DNA of 64,000 bases from Sphingomonas arenae (GTDB taxonomy: Bacteria; Pseudomonadota; Alphaproteobacteria; Sphingomonadales; Sphingomonadaceae). Both the position numbers and the translations under genes were made by a program. The DNA lies in contig NZ_JAFFJU010000002.1 in NCBI RefSeq assembly GCF_016924655.1, positions 186,001 through 250,000 of the forward strand, in the 5' to 3' direction. Numbering within the stretch: position 1 is the stretch's first letter; every line of letters begins with the position of its first letter. Of this stretch, positions 18,232 through 30,637 are shown piece after piece. The notes under the pieces are model-generated. The model saw only the letters and a list, made by a program, of their open reading frames with translations, did no database searches and was not told the DNA's origin.

Positions 18232-18405
18232 ATGCGTGACGAACTCTTCGATCGCGACTTCCAGGCCGGCCGGGCCGACCTGTTCGCGGGCGTGGACCGC
18301 CTCGTCCACTCGGTCGCACTCGCTTTCGAGTACCTGCACCAGCGGCAATGGGATGCCCCCTGGAAACACGACCGCCGCCGCAGCAAGAAGGCCGGAGTGG
18401 CGTGA
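18232..18405 (+). CDS. Small hypothetical protein (57 aa)
   Basis: A short ORF starting MRDELFDRDFQAGR after AGGAGAAAAGCC, a clear ribosome binding site. The 57-residue product has an acidic N-terminus, a central amphipathic stretch (LFAGVDRLVHSVALAFEYLH) and a basic tail (KHDRRRSKKAGVA). No known domain is recognised. Together with the preceding 55-residue gene it forms a two-gene transcription unit ending before a strong hairpin. Codon choice follows the neighbours (GC-rich third positions), which supports it being coding. Confidence 0.6.
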   Translation: MRDELFDRDFQAGRADLFAGVDRLVHSVALAFEYLHQRQWDAPWKHDRRRSKKAGVA

Positions 18406-18462
18406 GGGCCGCTCAGCCGCCTCAATTGCACAGGCGTGATCCCTCGCTTATAGGCGCTGCAT

Positions 18463-18507
18463 CGCCCCGGCCCTCGCGTCGACTCATCGACCCTTGTGGC
18501 CGGGGCG
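18463..18507 (+). terminator. GC-rich hairpin before purC
   Basis: A perfect 10-base stem, CGCCCCGGCC paired with GGCCGGGGCG across a 25-base loop, followed by CCGTCTTTT. It lies after the two tiny genes and 31 bases before purC. The stem plus short T-run looks like an intrinsic terminator, although the loop is long; it could also be part of the purC leader. Confidence 0.45.
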
Positions 18508-18538
18508 CCGTCTTTTCAGCGCGAGGAAACACGCATCC

Positions 18539-19315
18539 ATGGCTCGCCGCCGCCAGATCTACGAGGGCAAGGCCAAGATCCTCTACGAGGGTCCGGAGCC
18601 GGGAACGCTGATCCAGTATTTCAAGGATGACGCCACAGCATTCAACGCCCAGAAGCGTGGCACGATCAGTGGCAAGGGCGTCATCAACAACCGCATCAGC
18701 GAGCATATCTTCACCTCGCTCGCGAGCATCGGCGTCCCCACGCATTTCATTCGCCGTCTCAACATGCGCGAGCAACTCATTCGTCAGGTGGAGATCGTTC
18801 CCATCGAGGTGGTGGTCCGCAACGTGGCCGCCGGCAGCCTCAGCAAGCGGCTCGGCATCGAAGAAGGCACGCAACTGCCTCGGACGATCATCGAATATTA
18901 CTACAAGGACGATGCGCTGGGTGATCCGATGATCGCCGACGAACACATCGCCTGCTTCGGTTGGGCAAGCCAGGAAGAGATGAACGACATCGCCGACATG
19001 GCGATTCGCGTGAACGACTTCATGAGCGGCCTGTTCGCCGCGATCGGAATCCGGCTGATCGACTTCAAGCTGGAATTCGGCCGCGTTTGGGAAAACGACT
19101 ACAGCCGGATCATCCTGGCGGACGAGATCAGTCCGGACGGCTGCCGCCTGTGGGACATGAAGTCTGGCGAAAAGCTAGACAAGGACCGCTTCCGCCAGAG
19201 TCTCGGCGGCGAGGCCGAGGCCTACCAGGAGGTCGCGCGCCGTCTCGGCCTGCTCGAAGGCGAGGAGAACGCAGTTCTGGACTTTGACAGCCACCGCAAG
19301 AAGCGCGGCAAATAA
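18539..19315 (+). CDS. purC: Phosphoribosylaminoimidazole-succinocarboxamide synthase
   Basis: SAICAR synthetase of 258 residues. [15 protein letters not shown] is the N-terminal ATP-binding signature, [13 protein letters not shown] and [17 protein letters not shown] are the two classical family motifs, and [10 protein letters not shown] and ILADEISPD the substrate-binding ones. It joins aspartate to CAIR in purine biosynthesis. The ATG at 18539 has GCGAGGAA upstream; the GTG-like start at 18494 adds a non-conserved stretch inside the hairpin region. It is monocistronic in this window. Confidence 0.97.
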   Translation: MARRRQIYEGKAKILYEGPEPGTLIQYFKDDATAFNAQKRGTISGKGVINNRISEHIFTSLASIGVPTHFIRRLNMREQLIRQVEIVPIEVVVRNVAAGSLSKRLGIEEGTQLPRTIIEYYYKDDALGDPMIADEHIACFGWASQEEMNDIADMAIRVNDFMSGLFAAIGIRLIDFKLEFGRVWENDYSRIILADEISPDGCRLWDMKSGEKLDKDRFRQSLGGEAEAYQEVARRLGLLEGEENAVLDFDSHRKKRGK

Positions 19316-19411
19316 CGGGTCGGTTCGCGGCAGCCCTCTGATGCGCCTCGACGAGGTACCGCGCTGCTCCGTGGATTGCTTCGTCGCTACCCTGCTCGCA
19401 AAGACGATCCG

Positions 19412-21580
19412 ATGCCCCTCCCCCGCGTTCGTGTCGTCACTCTCAACGCCGCTCTCGGTCCGCTCGACTACCGCGTCCCGGACGGCCTGGTCGTCGAGGC
19501 CGGCAGTGTCGTCGTGGTGCCGCTTGGACCCCGGCAGCTGGTGGGGGTCGCGTGGGAGGCTGAGCGGCTACCCACCGAAGAGGTCGGCGACAATCGCCTA
19601 CGCCCACTAGCCGGGGCGCTCGATGTCCCGCCGATCCCCGCTCCCTTACGCAGACTGACCGAGTGGACGGCAGATTATTATCTTGCACCACTACCCGCCG
19701 TTCTGCGGATGGTGCTGCCTTCGTCTTCCGCGCTGGAGGGCTCCCGGCAGCTGATCGAGTATCGCTCGACCGGGCTCGTGCCGGGCCGGCTCACACCTCA
19801 GCGTCAGCAAGCGCTGGAGAGGCTTCAGGGTCGGCAGGGCACCATCCGGGAACTCGCGCAGCACGCAGAGGTGACCGACGCCGTCCTCCGCGGCCTTGTC
19901 CAAGCCGGCGCACTGGAGCGGATCGCCGTCAACGCCGACCAGCCGCTCGACTGTCCCGATCCGGACTTCGCGCCGCCGACCCTCAATTCCGACCAGAGGA
20001 GTGCGGCCGACACACTCTGCGCCAGTGTGGGGCGCGGCTTCGATCCCGTGCTGCTCGACGGCGTGACCGGCTCCGGCAAGACGGAAGTCTATTTCGAGGC
20101 GATCGCCGAGTGCCTGCGGCAAGGAAGGCAGGCGCTGGTCCTCCTGCCGGAGATCGCGCTGACCGAGCCCTTCCTCAAGCGCTTCCAGGTCCGATTCGGC
20201 TGCTTGCCGAATGCCTGGCACTCCGGCTTGCGCTCGTCCCAACGCCGGACCGCCTGGCGTGGAATCGCGAGCGGCGAGGCAAAGGTCACCGTGGGCGCCC
20301 GCTCAGCGCTTTTCCTACCTTACGCGAACCTCGGCCTCATCGTGGTGGACGAGGCCCATGAGCCCACCTTCAAGCAGGAGGACGGGGTCCAGTATCATGC
20401 CCGCGACGTCGCGGTGATGCGGGGCAAGTTCGAGGACATTCCGGTGATCCTGTCCTCCGCGACACCGGCGATCGAGACGCGCCACATGGTCGAGATCGGG
20501 CGCTACCGTGAGGTGAAGCTGGAGAGCCGGTTCGCCGGTGCCCAGCTGCCCCAGATGAGAACGGTGAACCTGACGCAGGATCCTCCGCCGCGCGGGCGCT
20601 GGCTGGCCCCGACCCTGGTGACGGAGATCCAGGCGAACCTGGAGGCTGGCGAGCAGAGCCTTCTGTTCCTGAACCGCCGGGGTTTCGCGCCTCTGACGCT
20701 TTGTCGAAACTGTGGCCATCGCTTCCAGTGCCCCAACTGCACGGCCTGGATGGTCGAACATCGGCTGATGCATCGCCTCGCCTGCCACCATTGCGGCCAC
20801 GTCATGCCCCCTCCCCGCCTGTGTCCCGAGTGCGGCGAGGAAGACAGCCTGGTCGCATGCGGGCCCGGCGTGGAGCGGATCGCGGACGAGGTGCAGGCCA
20901 TCTTCCCAGAGGCGCGGACAGCGATCGTGACCAGCGACACCATTTGGTCGCCGGCCAAGGCTGCCGAGTTCGTCGCTCAGATGGAAGAGGGAGCCATAGA
21001 CATCGTCGTCGGCACGCAGCTGGTCACGAAAGGCTATCATTTCCCCAGCCTGACGCTGGTCGGCGTGGTCGATGCCGATCTGGGCTTGCAGGGCGGAGAC
21101 CTGCGTGCGGCCGAGCGCACGTTCCAGCAGGTCGCCCAGGTCGCTGGGCGCGCAGGTCGCGGCGACAAGCCCGGTCGCGTGCTGGTGCAGACCCACGATC
21201 CTGGCGCAGCCGTGATCGAAGCACTGGTCAGCGGGGACGCGCCGGCCTTCTACGCGGCCGAGACACAGGCCCGTCACGAAGCGGCCATGCCGCCGTTCGG
21301 CCGGCTGGCAGCAATCATCGTCTCGTCCGAGGATCGTGAGGAGGCCGAAGCCGTGGCTCGCCGCTTGGGACAGGCCGCACCCCACGTCGAGGGCATGGCG
21401 GTCTTCGGCCCTGCACCAGCTCCGCTCGCGATGTTGCGGGGCCGCCACCGTCAGCGGCTCCTGGTTCACGCCGCTCGCAGCCTCGACGTGCAGGACGTCA
21501 TTCGCAACTGGTTATCGAAAGTGGAATGGGGTGCGAAGGTCCGGGTGGCGGTGGATGTCGACCCCTACAGCTTCCTGTGA
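19412..21580 (+). CDS. priA: Primosomal replication restart helicase
   Basis: PriA of 722 residues. The N-terminal DNA-binding domain begins VRVVTLNAALGPLDYRVP; the helicase has GVTGSGKTEVYF (Walker A), VVDEAHEPTFKQ (DEAH), LLFLNRRGFAPLTLC, two zinc sites made by CRNCGHRFQCPNC and CHHCGHVMPPPRLCPECG, and VAGRAGRGDKPGRV (motif VI). It reloads the replisome at stalled forks. ATG at 19412 starts just before the conserved N-terminus. It stands alone and is convergent with the sulfotransferase gene. Confidence 0.96.
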   Translation: MPLPRVRVVTLNAALGPLDYRVPDGLVVEAGSVVVVPLGPRQLVGVAWEAERLPTEEVGDNRLRPLAGALDVPPIPAPLRRLTEWTADYYLAPLPAVLRMVLPSSSALEGSRQLIEYRSTGLVPGRLTPQRQQALERLQGRQGTIRELAQHAEVTDAVLRGLVQAGALERIAVNADQPLDCPDPDFAPPTLNSDQRSAADTLCASVGRGFDPVLLDGVTGSGKTEVYFEAIAECLRQGRQALVLLPEIALTEPFLKRFQVRFGCLPNAWHSGLRSSQRRTAWRGIASGEAKVTVGARSALFLPYANLGLIVVDEAHEPTFKQEDGVQYHARDVAVMRGKFEDIPVILSSATPAIETRHMVEIGRYREVKLESRFAGAQLPQMRTVNLTQDPPPRGRWLAPTLVTEIQANLEAGEQSLLFLNRRGFAPLTLCRNCGHRFQCPNCTAWMVEHRLMHRLACHHCGHVMPPPRLCPECGEEDSLVACGPGVERIADEVQAIFPEARTAIVTSDTIWSPAKAAEFVAQMEEGAIDIVVGTQLVTKGYHFPSLTLVGVVDADLGLQGGDLRAAERTFQQVAQVAGRAGRGDKPGRVLVQTHDPGAAVIEALVSGDAPAFYAAETQARHEAAMPPFGRLAAIIVSSEDREEAEAVARRLGQAAPHVEGMAVFGPAPAPLAMLRGRHRQRLLVHAARSLDVQDVIRNWLSKVEWGAKVRVAVDVDPYSFL

Positions 21581-21602
21581 TCGCGATACAGAGAGCACCC
21601 AA

Positions 21603-22820
21603 TCAGGCCAGTTCCGCGACCCGGCTGATCGATGACTGGGCGAGCGTTTCCTCAACCAGCCGCGGGCTCAGCCCGAACTCCTCCAGCGCGTAGCTGTGGC
21701 CGCGATGTGCCGTTGCACGGCCCGCATAGCGCTGCATCCTGTTCATGGTCTCAGGCGCCAACGGTATTTCCAGAAATGCGTAGATGCGTCGAATCTGACT
21801 GAGCCAGTCTCGGCTGACCTCATCGAAGTCAACGTCCAGCCGTGGCACCTGGGGATTGGCCCCCCGGAACCTTGCTACCCGCTCAGCACGGAAGCGGGTC
21901 TTGCGCAGCCATTCGCGTCCAATCGCGTGCGGGTCGACGTGTTCGCTATGGATGCACCGCTGCTCCCTCACGAGTGACGCCGATGATCCCACGACGTCCG
22001 CGTACCGGCGGTGAAGAAACAGAAAGCGAGCGTTCGGAAAGACTTGCAGGAGGCTCTCAAGGTCCGCCGTGAATTGAGGGCACTTGAGCAACCATGGTCG
22101 CTCCGCCTTCTCGCGGCGGGCCCAACGCGTGATCTGAACCAGTGTGCGGAACTCCGCGTAAGCCGAACCTGTGTCCCGTTCCTCACAGAGGTGCGCGAAG
22201 CCCGGAACGCTCCACTGAACCTCGAACTGCGCCCCATGAAAGGAGAAGCTGTTGAACCCGAACTCTTCCTCCGGTCGCAGTGGGCCGGTGGGATGTACGC
22301 GCTGAGTCGCCGGATTTGCCAGCCGCAGAAAGGCCGTCACCGCTGCTCCAAGTGGCAGCCTGCGGTCATGCCCACGGCTATAAGGGATCGGCTCCAAGCT
22401 TTCGAATAGGCGCGTATGCGCGAAGTTCGGATCGCAAGAGAGCAGGCGGTGCAGCCGCGTCGTGCCCGATCGCATCTGACCGACGATAATTACGGGCTCT
22501 CCGAGGGGCTGCTCCAGAATCTCGGGCTTTCGAAGGAGTAGGCGTTCAGCCCTGATGCGCCCCCTCAGCAGCTTCACCATCTGCCCATTCGCGATGACCC
22601 GCCCGAGCGGACTCAGCTGGGATTGCCGCTCGAGATCGTCGAGCAGGACTGAATAAGCTTCTCGCCAGTGGCGCCCCGGCACGCGGGTCACGCCTTCCTT
22701 TCGGCTGGCGTAAGCTTCAATGGCGTCCGGATTCAACGTGGGTGGCTGCCAACGTCCCGTACGCCAGGCCGCATGCAGCGCCTTGTTGATGGCGGCAACG
22801 ATGGGAAGGTGCTTGCTCAA
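21603..22820 (-). CDS. Sulfotransferase family protein
   Basis: A 405-residue PAPS-dependent sulfotransferase. PVIIVGQMRSGTTRLHRLLS is the 5'-phosphosulfate loop, and FPNARFLFLHRRYADVVGSS the 3'-phosphate binding motif with the conserved Arg. It belongs to the branch related to protein-tyrosine and glycan sulfotransferases. The TTG at 22820 overlaps the ada stop (TTGA) and starts the conserved part; the ORF could extend to 22940 only by overlapping ada. The substrate (glycan, lipid or peptide) is not visible. It is the third gene of a DUF1203-ada operon, with no obvious functional link. Confidence 0.85.
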   Translation of the reverse strand: MSKHLPIVAAINKALHAAWRTGRWQPPTLNPDAIEAYASRKEGVTRVPGRHWREAYSVLLDDLERQSQLSPLGRVIANGQMVKLLRGRIRAERLLLRKPEILEQPLGEPVIIVGQMRSGTTRLHRLLSCDPNFAHTRLFESLEPIPYSRGHDRRLPLGAAVTAFLRLANPATQRVHPTGPLRPEEEFGFNSFSFHGAQFEVQWSVPGFAHLCEERDTGSAYAEFRTLVQITRWARREKAERPWLLKCPQFTADLESLLQVFPNARFLFLHRRYADVVGSSASLVREQRCIHSEHVDPHAIGREWLRKTRFRAERVARFRGANPQVPRLDVDFDEVSRDWLSQIRRIYAFLEIPLAPETMNRMQRYAGRATAHRGHSYALEEFGLSPRLVEETLAQSSISRVAELA

Positions 22821-23875
22821 TCCGCCAGTTGCAACGAACCTTGTGCCGATACGGTTTCGGCCTCGAGCAGACGCCGCTTTCGGTCGAGACCATAAGCGTA
22901 ACCGCCGAGCGAACCGTCGCTGCGGACGACCCGGTGACATGGGATCAATACAGCCACGTTGTTGGCCCCGTTGGCAGACCCGGTCGCCCGGACCGCACCG
23001 GGCGCTCCAACTGCCGCAGCAATCTGTGCGTAGGAACGCGTCTGCCCTGGCGGGATCTTCCGCAACTCCTGCCAGACCTTCTGTTGAAAAGCCGTCCCGG
23101 CGACATCAAGCGGAAGATCATGTGCGGCGGCAGGCTGCTCCACTGCGCGAATTGCGCCTTCGATCAGTGTGGCCATGCTGCCGTCGTCGGCAACAATCGT
23201 CGCGTGGGGGAATCGGCGGCGAAGCTCGGACTCGTCCTCGTCGAACGACAAACGGCAGATGCCCTTCCTCGTGGCTGCCACCAGCATGCGGCCCAGGGCA
23301 CTCTCGACGACGGCGAACCGGATCGTTTCGCCCCGACCGCCGTCACGCCACGCTGATGGCGTCATCCCCAGCCGCTGGTCAGCGTCCTCATAAAAGCGGC
23401 TCGGCGCCGAATAGCCCGCATCATAGATTGCATCAGTCACCCGCTCCGCCCCACGCAGACCATTTTCCGCGCGCCGTACTCGAATAGCCCGGCCGTAAGC
23501 CGCTGGGGATATTCCGAGGTCACGGGTGAAGATTCGCTGGAAGTGATGAGGCGCGTAGCCGACGGCAGCAGCAAGCTGATCCAGCCGCGGAAGATCCTCG
23601 GAACTCTCGATCATCCGAACTGCGACCTCGACCGCCTGCTTGTCGCGCGCTACCTGGTCAGGCTTGCAGCGCAGGCAAGGCCGGAAGCCGGCAGCGCGGG
23701 CACCCGCTTCTTCCACGAAGAACTGCACGTTCTCCCGCTTGGGCCGGCGCGCTGCGCAGGATGGCCGGCAATAGATCCGTGTGCTGCGGACCGCGATCAG
23801 GATCCTTCCGTCCCACGATCGGTCACGCGATTCGAACGCCTCCCACGCGCGCTGCTCGTCGATAGCTATAGCCAT
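22817..23875 (-). CDS. ada: Bifunctional Ada: methylphosphotriester repair activator and O6-methylguanine-DNA methyltransferase
   Basis: A 352-residue Ada. Residues 1-80 hold the zinc Cys set (YCRPSCAARRP and PCLRCKPDQ) that takes methyl groups from phosphotriesters; 85-180 an AraC-type helix-turn-helix (LDQLAAAVGYAPHHFQRIF); the C-terminal part the methyltransferase with VLIPCHRVVRSDGSLGGY, where Cys is the acceptor, and GTAFQQKVWQELRKIPPGQT. It repairs alkylated DNA and activates the adaptive response when methylated, probably including its own operon. It follows the DUF1203 gene by three bases. Confidence 0.95.
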   Translation of the reverse strand: MAIAIDEQRAWEAFESRDRSWDGRILIAVRSTRIYCRPSCAARRPKRENVQFFVEEAGARAAGFRPCLRCKPDQVARDKQAVEVAVRMIESSEDLPRLDQLAAAVGYAPHHFQRIFTRDLGISPAAYGRAIRVRRAENGLRGAERVTDAIYDAGYSAPSRFYEDADQRLGMTPSAWRDGGRGETIRFAVVESALGRMLVAATRKGICRLSFDEDESELRRRFPHATIVADDGSMATLIEGAIRAVEQPAAAHDLPLDVAGTAFQQKVWQELRKIPPGQTRSYAQIAAAVGAPGAVRATGSANGANNVAVLIPCHRVVRSDGSLGGYAYGLDRKRRLLEAETVSAQGSLQLAD

Positions 23876-23878
23876 GGC

Positions 23879-24343
23879 TCAGTCTCTCACGATTCGAGCC
23901 GAGAAACACCCGGCCGCCGCGTTGTGGGCGTGGATCTCTGCAACATCTTGGTCCTTCAGCATGTCGCGGATGCGGAGATCGGCCTCACCGGGCATCGCCA
24001 GCAAACAGGCTTTCAGCATGCCGTGGTAATCGAATCCACGGAGGCTCAGCGCTCGGGTGCGCATCACAGGCGGCGGCTCATCCACGAATGATGCGGCCTC
24101 CTCTGCGCCCTCCGTCACGTAGATGGCATGTGACGAACGGAACGGCGTGTCCAAAGGCTGGCTCACATGATTGAGGAGCAGGAGCTGCGTTCCCGGTTCC
24201 GCCTCTTCAAGGGTGATCCGGCACGGGAAGCCGGGCCCATCCGCGGTCACCCGCAGCACTCCCCTGGAGAATAACTCCGCTTCACTCAGCCCATAGAGAT
24301 GGGCGAACTGCTGGGCTGCAAGCCCTTCGATCCGGTAGCTCAT
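23879..24343 (-). CDS. DUF1203 domain-containing protein
   Basis: A 154-residue protein matching DUF1203: FPCRITLEEAEPGTQLLLLNH near the N-terminus, PFRSSHAIYVTEGAE in the centre and IHAHNAAAGCFSARIVRD at the C-terminus. No signal peptide or membrane segment. The function of the family is unknown. It starts with an AAAGGAAC ribosome site and is the first gene of an operon with ada and the sulfotransferase. The adaptive-response context suggests induction by alkylation damage, which is inference from the operon only. Confidence 0.85.
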   Translation of the reverse strand: MSYRIEGLAAQQFAHLYGLSEAELFSRGVLRVTADGPGFPCRITLEEAEPGTQLLLLNHVSQPLDTPFRSSHAIYVTEGAEEAASFVDEPPPVMRTRALSLRGFDYHGMLKACLLAMPGEADLRIRDMLKDQDVAEIHAHNAAAGCFSARIVRD

Positions 24344-24465
24344 GCGTCGTTCCTTTCATCGGCCTTCTGCCATGCCGCTCAAAGGAGGCCTTCCCGAACC
24401 TTGCGGTCAAAACCCGTGAAATGTTCACCTGTGTCACCAGAACTACCCGAAGGTATCCCAGGCCG

Positions 24466-24930
24466 ATGGAAATCCTGACGATATACGAAGGCGAACTCGC
24501 CCGCCCTGACGTGCAGCAGCTTCTAGCCCTGCATGTTGCCGCCATGCGGGCTGCCTCCCCGGCGGACGCATGTCACGTCCTCCCCGGTGCCGCGCTGGAG
24601 GACCCGTCAATATCTGTCTTCACCGCACGCAATGGCAGTCAGCTCGTCGGGATCGGCGCATTGAAGCAGCTCGATCCCACCCACGGCGAGATCAAGTCGA
24701 TGCGGGCACATCCGGACGCAACTGGCCAGGGGGTGGGCCGCTTGATCCTCGATCACCTGATCGCAACCGCTCGCGATCGGGGATACCGGCGCATCAGCCT
24801 GGAGACCGGCAGCACGGATGAGTTCATCCCGGCGCTTCGCCTGTATGCCCGTGCCGGCTTCACCATTTGCGGAGCTTTCGGGGGCTATCCGGCAACGCCT
24901 TTCACGCGATTCCTCGCGCTCGATCTATGA
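24466..24930 (+). CDS. GNAT-family N-acetyltransferase
   Basis: A 154-residue GNAT protein. GEIKSMRAHPDATGQGVGR holds the acetyl-CoA pyrophosphate loop (Q/RxxGxG/A variant), ISLETGSTDEFIPALRLYAR the conserved late helix and AGFTICGAFGGY the end of the fold. It resembles the YedL/PsePT branch that acetylates small amines. ATG at 24466 begins the conserved domain; the upstream ATG at 24421 lies in the divergent promoter region. It is divergent from the DUF1203 gene. Substrate unknown. Confidence 0.85.
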   Translation: MEILTIYEGELARPDVQQLLALHVAAMRAASPADACHVLPGAALEDPSISVFTARNGSQLVGIGALKQLDPTHGEIKSMRAHPDATGQGVGRLILDHLIATARDRGYRRISLETGSTDEFIPALRLYARAGFTICGAFGGYPATPFTRFLALDL

Positions 24931-25044
24931 GCCCGCCTTGCATCCCCGCGGACCCCCTGCTAGGGGCGCGCCAACCCGGCTGGGGCGAGCGGTTTCACAA
25001 GCCGCAGCGCCCCGCTTTGCATATCTTTTCGGAGCTTTGGGCGC

Positions 25045-27131
<2,087 letters not shown>

Positions 27132-27142
27132 GAGGAATAATC

Positions 27143-27204
27143 GCGCTCTCCCTGAGCTTGTCGAAGGGTGGGTGGTAACGCTTCGACAAGCTCAGCGTGA
27201 GCGC
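27143..27204. repeat. Inverted repeat with sphingomonad dispersed-repeat core, between atpA and atpG
   Basis: Two 24-base arms, 27143-27166 and 27181-27204, pair at 22 of 24 positions around a 14-base loop. The core is CTGAGCTTGTCGAAG and its complement CTTCGACAAGCTCAG, a sequence I know as a common intergenic repeat of sphingomonad genomes. It lies inside the ATPase operon, so it could form a strong mRNA stem that adjusts the atpA to atpG expression ratio or stabilises the upstream message. There is no T-run after it, so it is not a typical intrinsic terminator. Confidence 0.8.
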
Positions 27205-27238
27205 AATTCAGCTCATCACGAGTTAACTAGGGTTCGGA

Positions 27239-28126
27239 ATGGCATCGCTTAAAGCCCTCAAGCTTCGCATCGGCTCGGTAAAGTCGACGCAGAAGATCAC
27301 CAAGGCGATGAAGATGGTCGCTGCGGCGAAGCTGCGCCGAGCGCAGTCGAACGCCGAGTCCGGCCGTCCCTACTCGCAGCGGCTGTCGGACGTGGTGAGT
27401 TCGCTCGCCGCGCGCGTCACCGTCGGTCCGCAGAGCCCGAAGCTCATCGCCGGCACGGGCAGCGACCAGCGGCATCTGATCGTCGTTGCGGCGAGTGACC
27501 GCGGTTTGGCGGGCGCCTTCAACACCAACATCGTCCGTGCGGTACGCCGCGCCGCCGACGACCTCATCGCACAGGGCAAGGACGTCCAGTTCTTCATCGT
27601 CGGGCGGAAGAGCCGTCCGGTATTGCAGCGTTTCTTCCCCGGGCGCATCGCGGGCCAGTACGACACCAGCGAGATGAAGAACCCGGCCTACACAGACGCG
27701 CAGGCGATCGCGGCGGAGATCATGAGCCGGTTCGAGGCGGGCCAGTTCGACGTGGCCCACCTCGCCTACTCCAACTTCCGCTCGGTCCTGCTGCAGGAGC
27801 CGACCGTTGAACAGATCATCCCGGTTAAGCCGACCGCACCTGCCGCCAACGACAGTGGCAAGGTCGCGGCTGCGGCGGTCGAGTATGAGCCCGACGAGGA
27901 AGCCATCCTCGCCGACCTTCTACCGCGCAACGTCGCCATACAGATCTATCGTGCGCTGTTGGAAAACCAGGCGGGCTTCTATGGCTCACAGATGACGGCG
28001 ATGGACAATGCCACTCGCAACGCGGGCGACATGATCAACCGCCTGTCGATCCAGTACAACCGCCAGCGCCAGGCCGCGATCACCACCGAACTCGTCGAGA
28101 TCATTTCGGGCGCCGAAGCGCTCTAA
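27239..28126 (+). CDS. atpG: ATP synthase F1 subunit gamma
   Basis: 295 residues. [20 protein letters not shown] is the N-terminal helix of the rotor shaft, [11 protein letters not shown] the central signature, and [20 protein letters not shown] with [19 protein letters not shown] the C-terminal helix. It rotates inside the alpha3-beta3 ring. A stretch around residues 195-215 ([20 protein letters not shown]) is the small insertion typical of alphaproteobacterial gamma subunits. It is followed by atpD after 27 bases. Confidence 0.97.
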   Translation: MASLKALKLRIGSVKSTQKITKAMKMVAAAKLRRAQSNAESGRPYSQRLSDVVSSLAARVTVGPQSPKLIAGTGSDQRHLIVVAASDRGLAGAFNTNIVRAVRRAADDLIAQGKDVQFFIVGRKSRPVLQRFFPGRIAGQYDTSEMKNPAYTDAQAIAAEIMSRFEAGQFDVAHLAYSNFRSVLLQEPTVEQIIPVKPTAPAANDSGKVAAAAVEYEPDEEAILADLLPRNVAIQIYRALLENQAGFYGSQMTAMDNATRNAGDMINRLSIQYNRQRQAAITTELVEIISGAEAL

Positions 28127-29629
<1,503 letters not shown>

Positions 29630-29631
29630 GC

Positions 29632-29820
29632 TTGACCCGATTGCGCCTCGAGGAAAGCGTCAACGAGACTTGCCCCTGGTCGGGCAAGCCGGTCAGCCCG
29701 GACTCGCTGACGCTCTATCGAGGCGCCGTGGTTGGGTTCTGCAACCCCGGTTGCCGGGACCAGTTCGAGACGGCGGCACGGGCATTCGATGCCGCCATGG
29801 AGAAGAAGAGCAATGGCTGA
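29632..29820 (+). CDS. Small Cys-containing (TRASH/YHS-like) protein inserted between atpD and atpC
   Basis: A 62-residue ORF starting at TTG two bases after atpD and overlapping atpC by eight bases. The sequence [21 protein letters not shown]-type zinc-knuckle pattern (key parts TCPWSGKPV and [14 protein letters not shown]) gives Cys pairs arranged as in YHS/TRASH domains, which bind metal. Codon use fits the operon. It has no membrane segment. It may be a metal-binding partner of the ATPase or an unrelated passenger; coupling by overlap at both ends argues that it is translated. Confidence 0.65.
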   Translation: MTRLRLEESVNETCPWSGKPVSPDSLTLYRGAVVGFCNPGCRDQFETAARAFDAAMEKKSNG

Positions 29821-30073
29821 GTTGCGGTTTGAACTGGTCACGCCAGAGCGGCAGGTCCTTTCGACCGACGTTCACATGGTCGTCGTCCCTGGCAGCGAGG
29901 GTGAGTTCGGCGTGATGGCCGGCCACGCACCCTTCATGACCACCCTCCGCGACGGTGATCTGACCGTGTATAGAACCGCAGGAGCGCAGCCCGAACGCAT
30001 TCGCGTCAGCGGCGGCTTCGCGGAAGTTGGCGACCGCGGCTTGACCGTCCTTGCGGAAAGCGCCGGCGAGTAG
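29813..30073 (+). CDS. atpC: ATP synthase F1 subunit epsilon
   Basis: An 86-residue epsilon subunit. [32 protein letters not shown]-type beta-barrel domain (key parts FELVTPE and [14 protein letters not shown]) is complete. The C-terminal helical hairpin found in longer epsilon subunits is missing, so it is the short form common in Alphaproteobacteria, which lacks the classical inhibitory helices. The ATG overlaps the end of the preceding mini-gene by eight bases. It ends the F1 operon, three bases from the convergent DUF6265 gene. Confidence 0.94.
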   Translation: MAELRFELVTPERQVLSTDVHMVVVPGSEGEFGVMAGHAPFMTTLRDGDLTVYRTAGAQPERIRVSGGFAEVGDRGLTVLAESAGE

Positions 30074-30076
30074 CCC

Positions 30077-30547
30077 TCACTCGGCTCGCGGAACGAAGGT
30101 CCATCTCTGCTTACGGCTCCCGTCGGGTCCGCTGATCTCAGCACTGATCCCGTAGGGTTCGCGCCGATAGACAATCCGGGTTGGGTAATCATTCGCGGGA
30201 TTCTCGAACGCGACCTCCCCCTCGTTAGCCGCAACGGATTGGAAGCAGGCACCGGCTCTTCCCTGCGGCATGGCGCAGAACTTCAGCCCGGCATCCGACC
30301 GCTCGATACGCATATGTTCGAAGAAGCCGAGGGTATCGCCCGTTCCGCTCCGGCTGCCTCCGAGCATGAGACCGGCCCGAGGGGTCGTCCACCACTCCTC
30401 GGTCCAGTCCGCTTCCCGGGCCGGCGTCGTCCAGGCCCCTGCCAGCCAATCCGGCATGAGTCCCGGCTGGGGATGAAGTTGAGGCAGCTGAGCATTCAGA
30501 AGCAGCATAGCCGCCAACCCAAGCGCCATCGCCAGCACCCCTTGCAA
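30077..30547 (-). CDS. DUF6265 domain-containing secreted protein
   Basis: A 156-residue protein with an N-terminal signal peptide (MQGVLAMALGLAAMLLLNAQ). The mature part contains DWLAGAWTT, EEWWTTPRAGLMLGGSR and ENPANDYPTRIVYR, the pattern of DUF6265, a small lipocalin-like family of unknown function. It is periplasmic by prediction. It is convergent with atpC and leaves only three bases between stops. Confidence 0.8.
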   Translation of the reverse strand: MQGVLAMALGLAAMLLLNAQLPQLHPQPGLMPDWLAGAWTTPAREADWTEEWWTTPRAGLMLGGSRSGTGDTLGFFEHMRIERSDAGLKFCAMPQGRAGACFQSVAANEGEVAFENPANDYPTRIVYRREPYGISAEISGPDGSRKQRWTFVPRAE

Positions 30548-30637
30548 GTCTCCGCGGACGTGTAACCGGGATTAGGTTTTCTTAAAAGTTTGCCGCTTAT
30601 TCACCACGTCATCCGGGAAAACGGGACGACAGTGAGT

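Noticed and set aside
22821-22940. N-terminal extension of the sulfotransferase
   Set aside because: Forty Arg-rich residues inside ada; the TTG 22820 overlapping the ada stop is the better start.
24950-24975. Short CCCC-GGGG hairpin before atpH
   Set aside because: Only four base pairs; too weak to call a terminator or attenuator.
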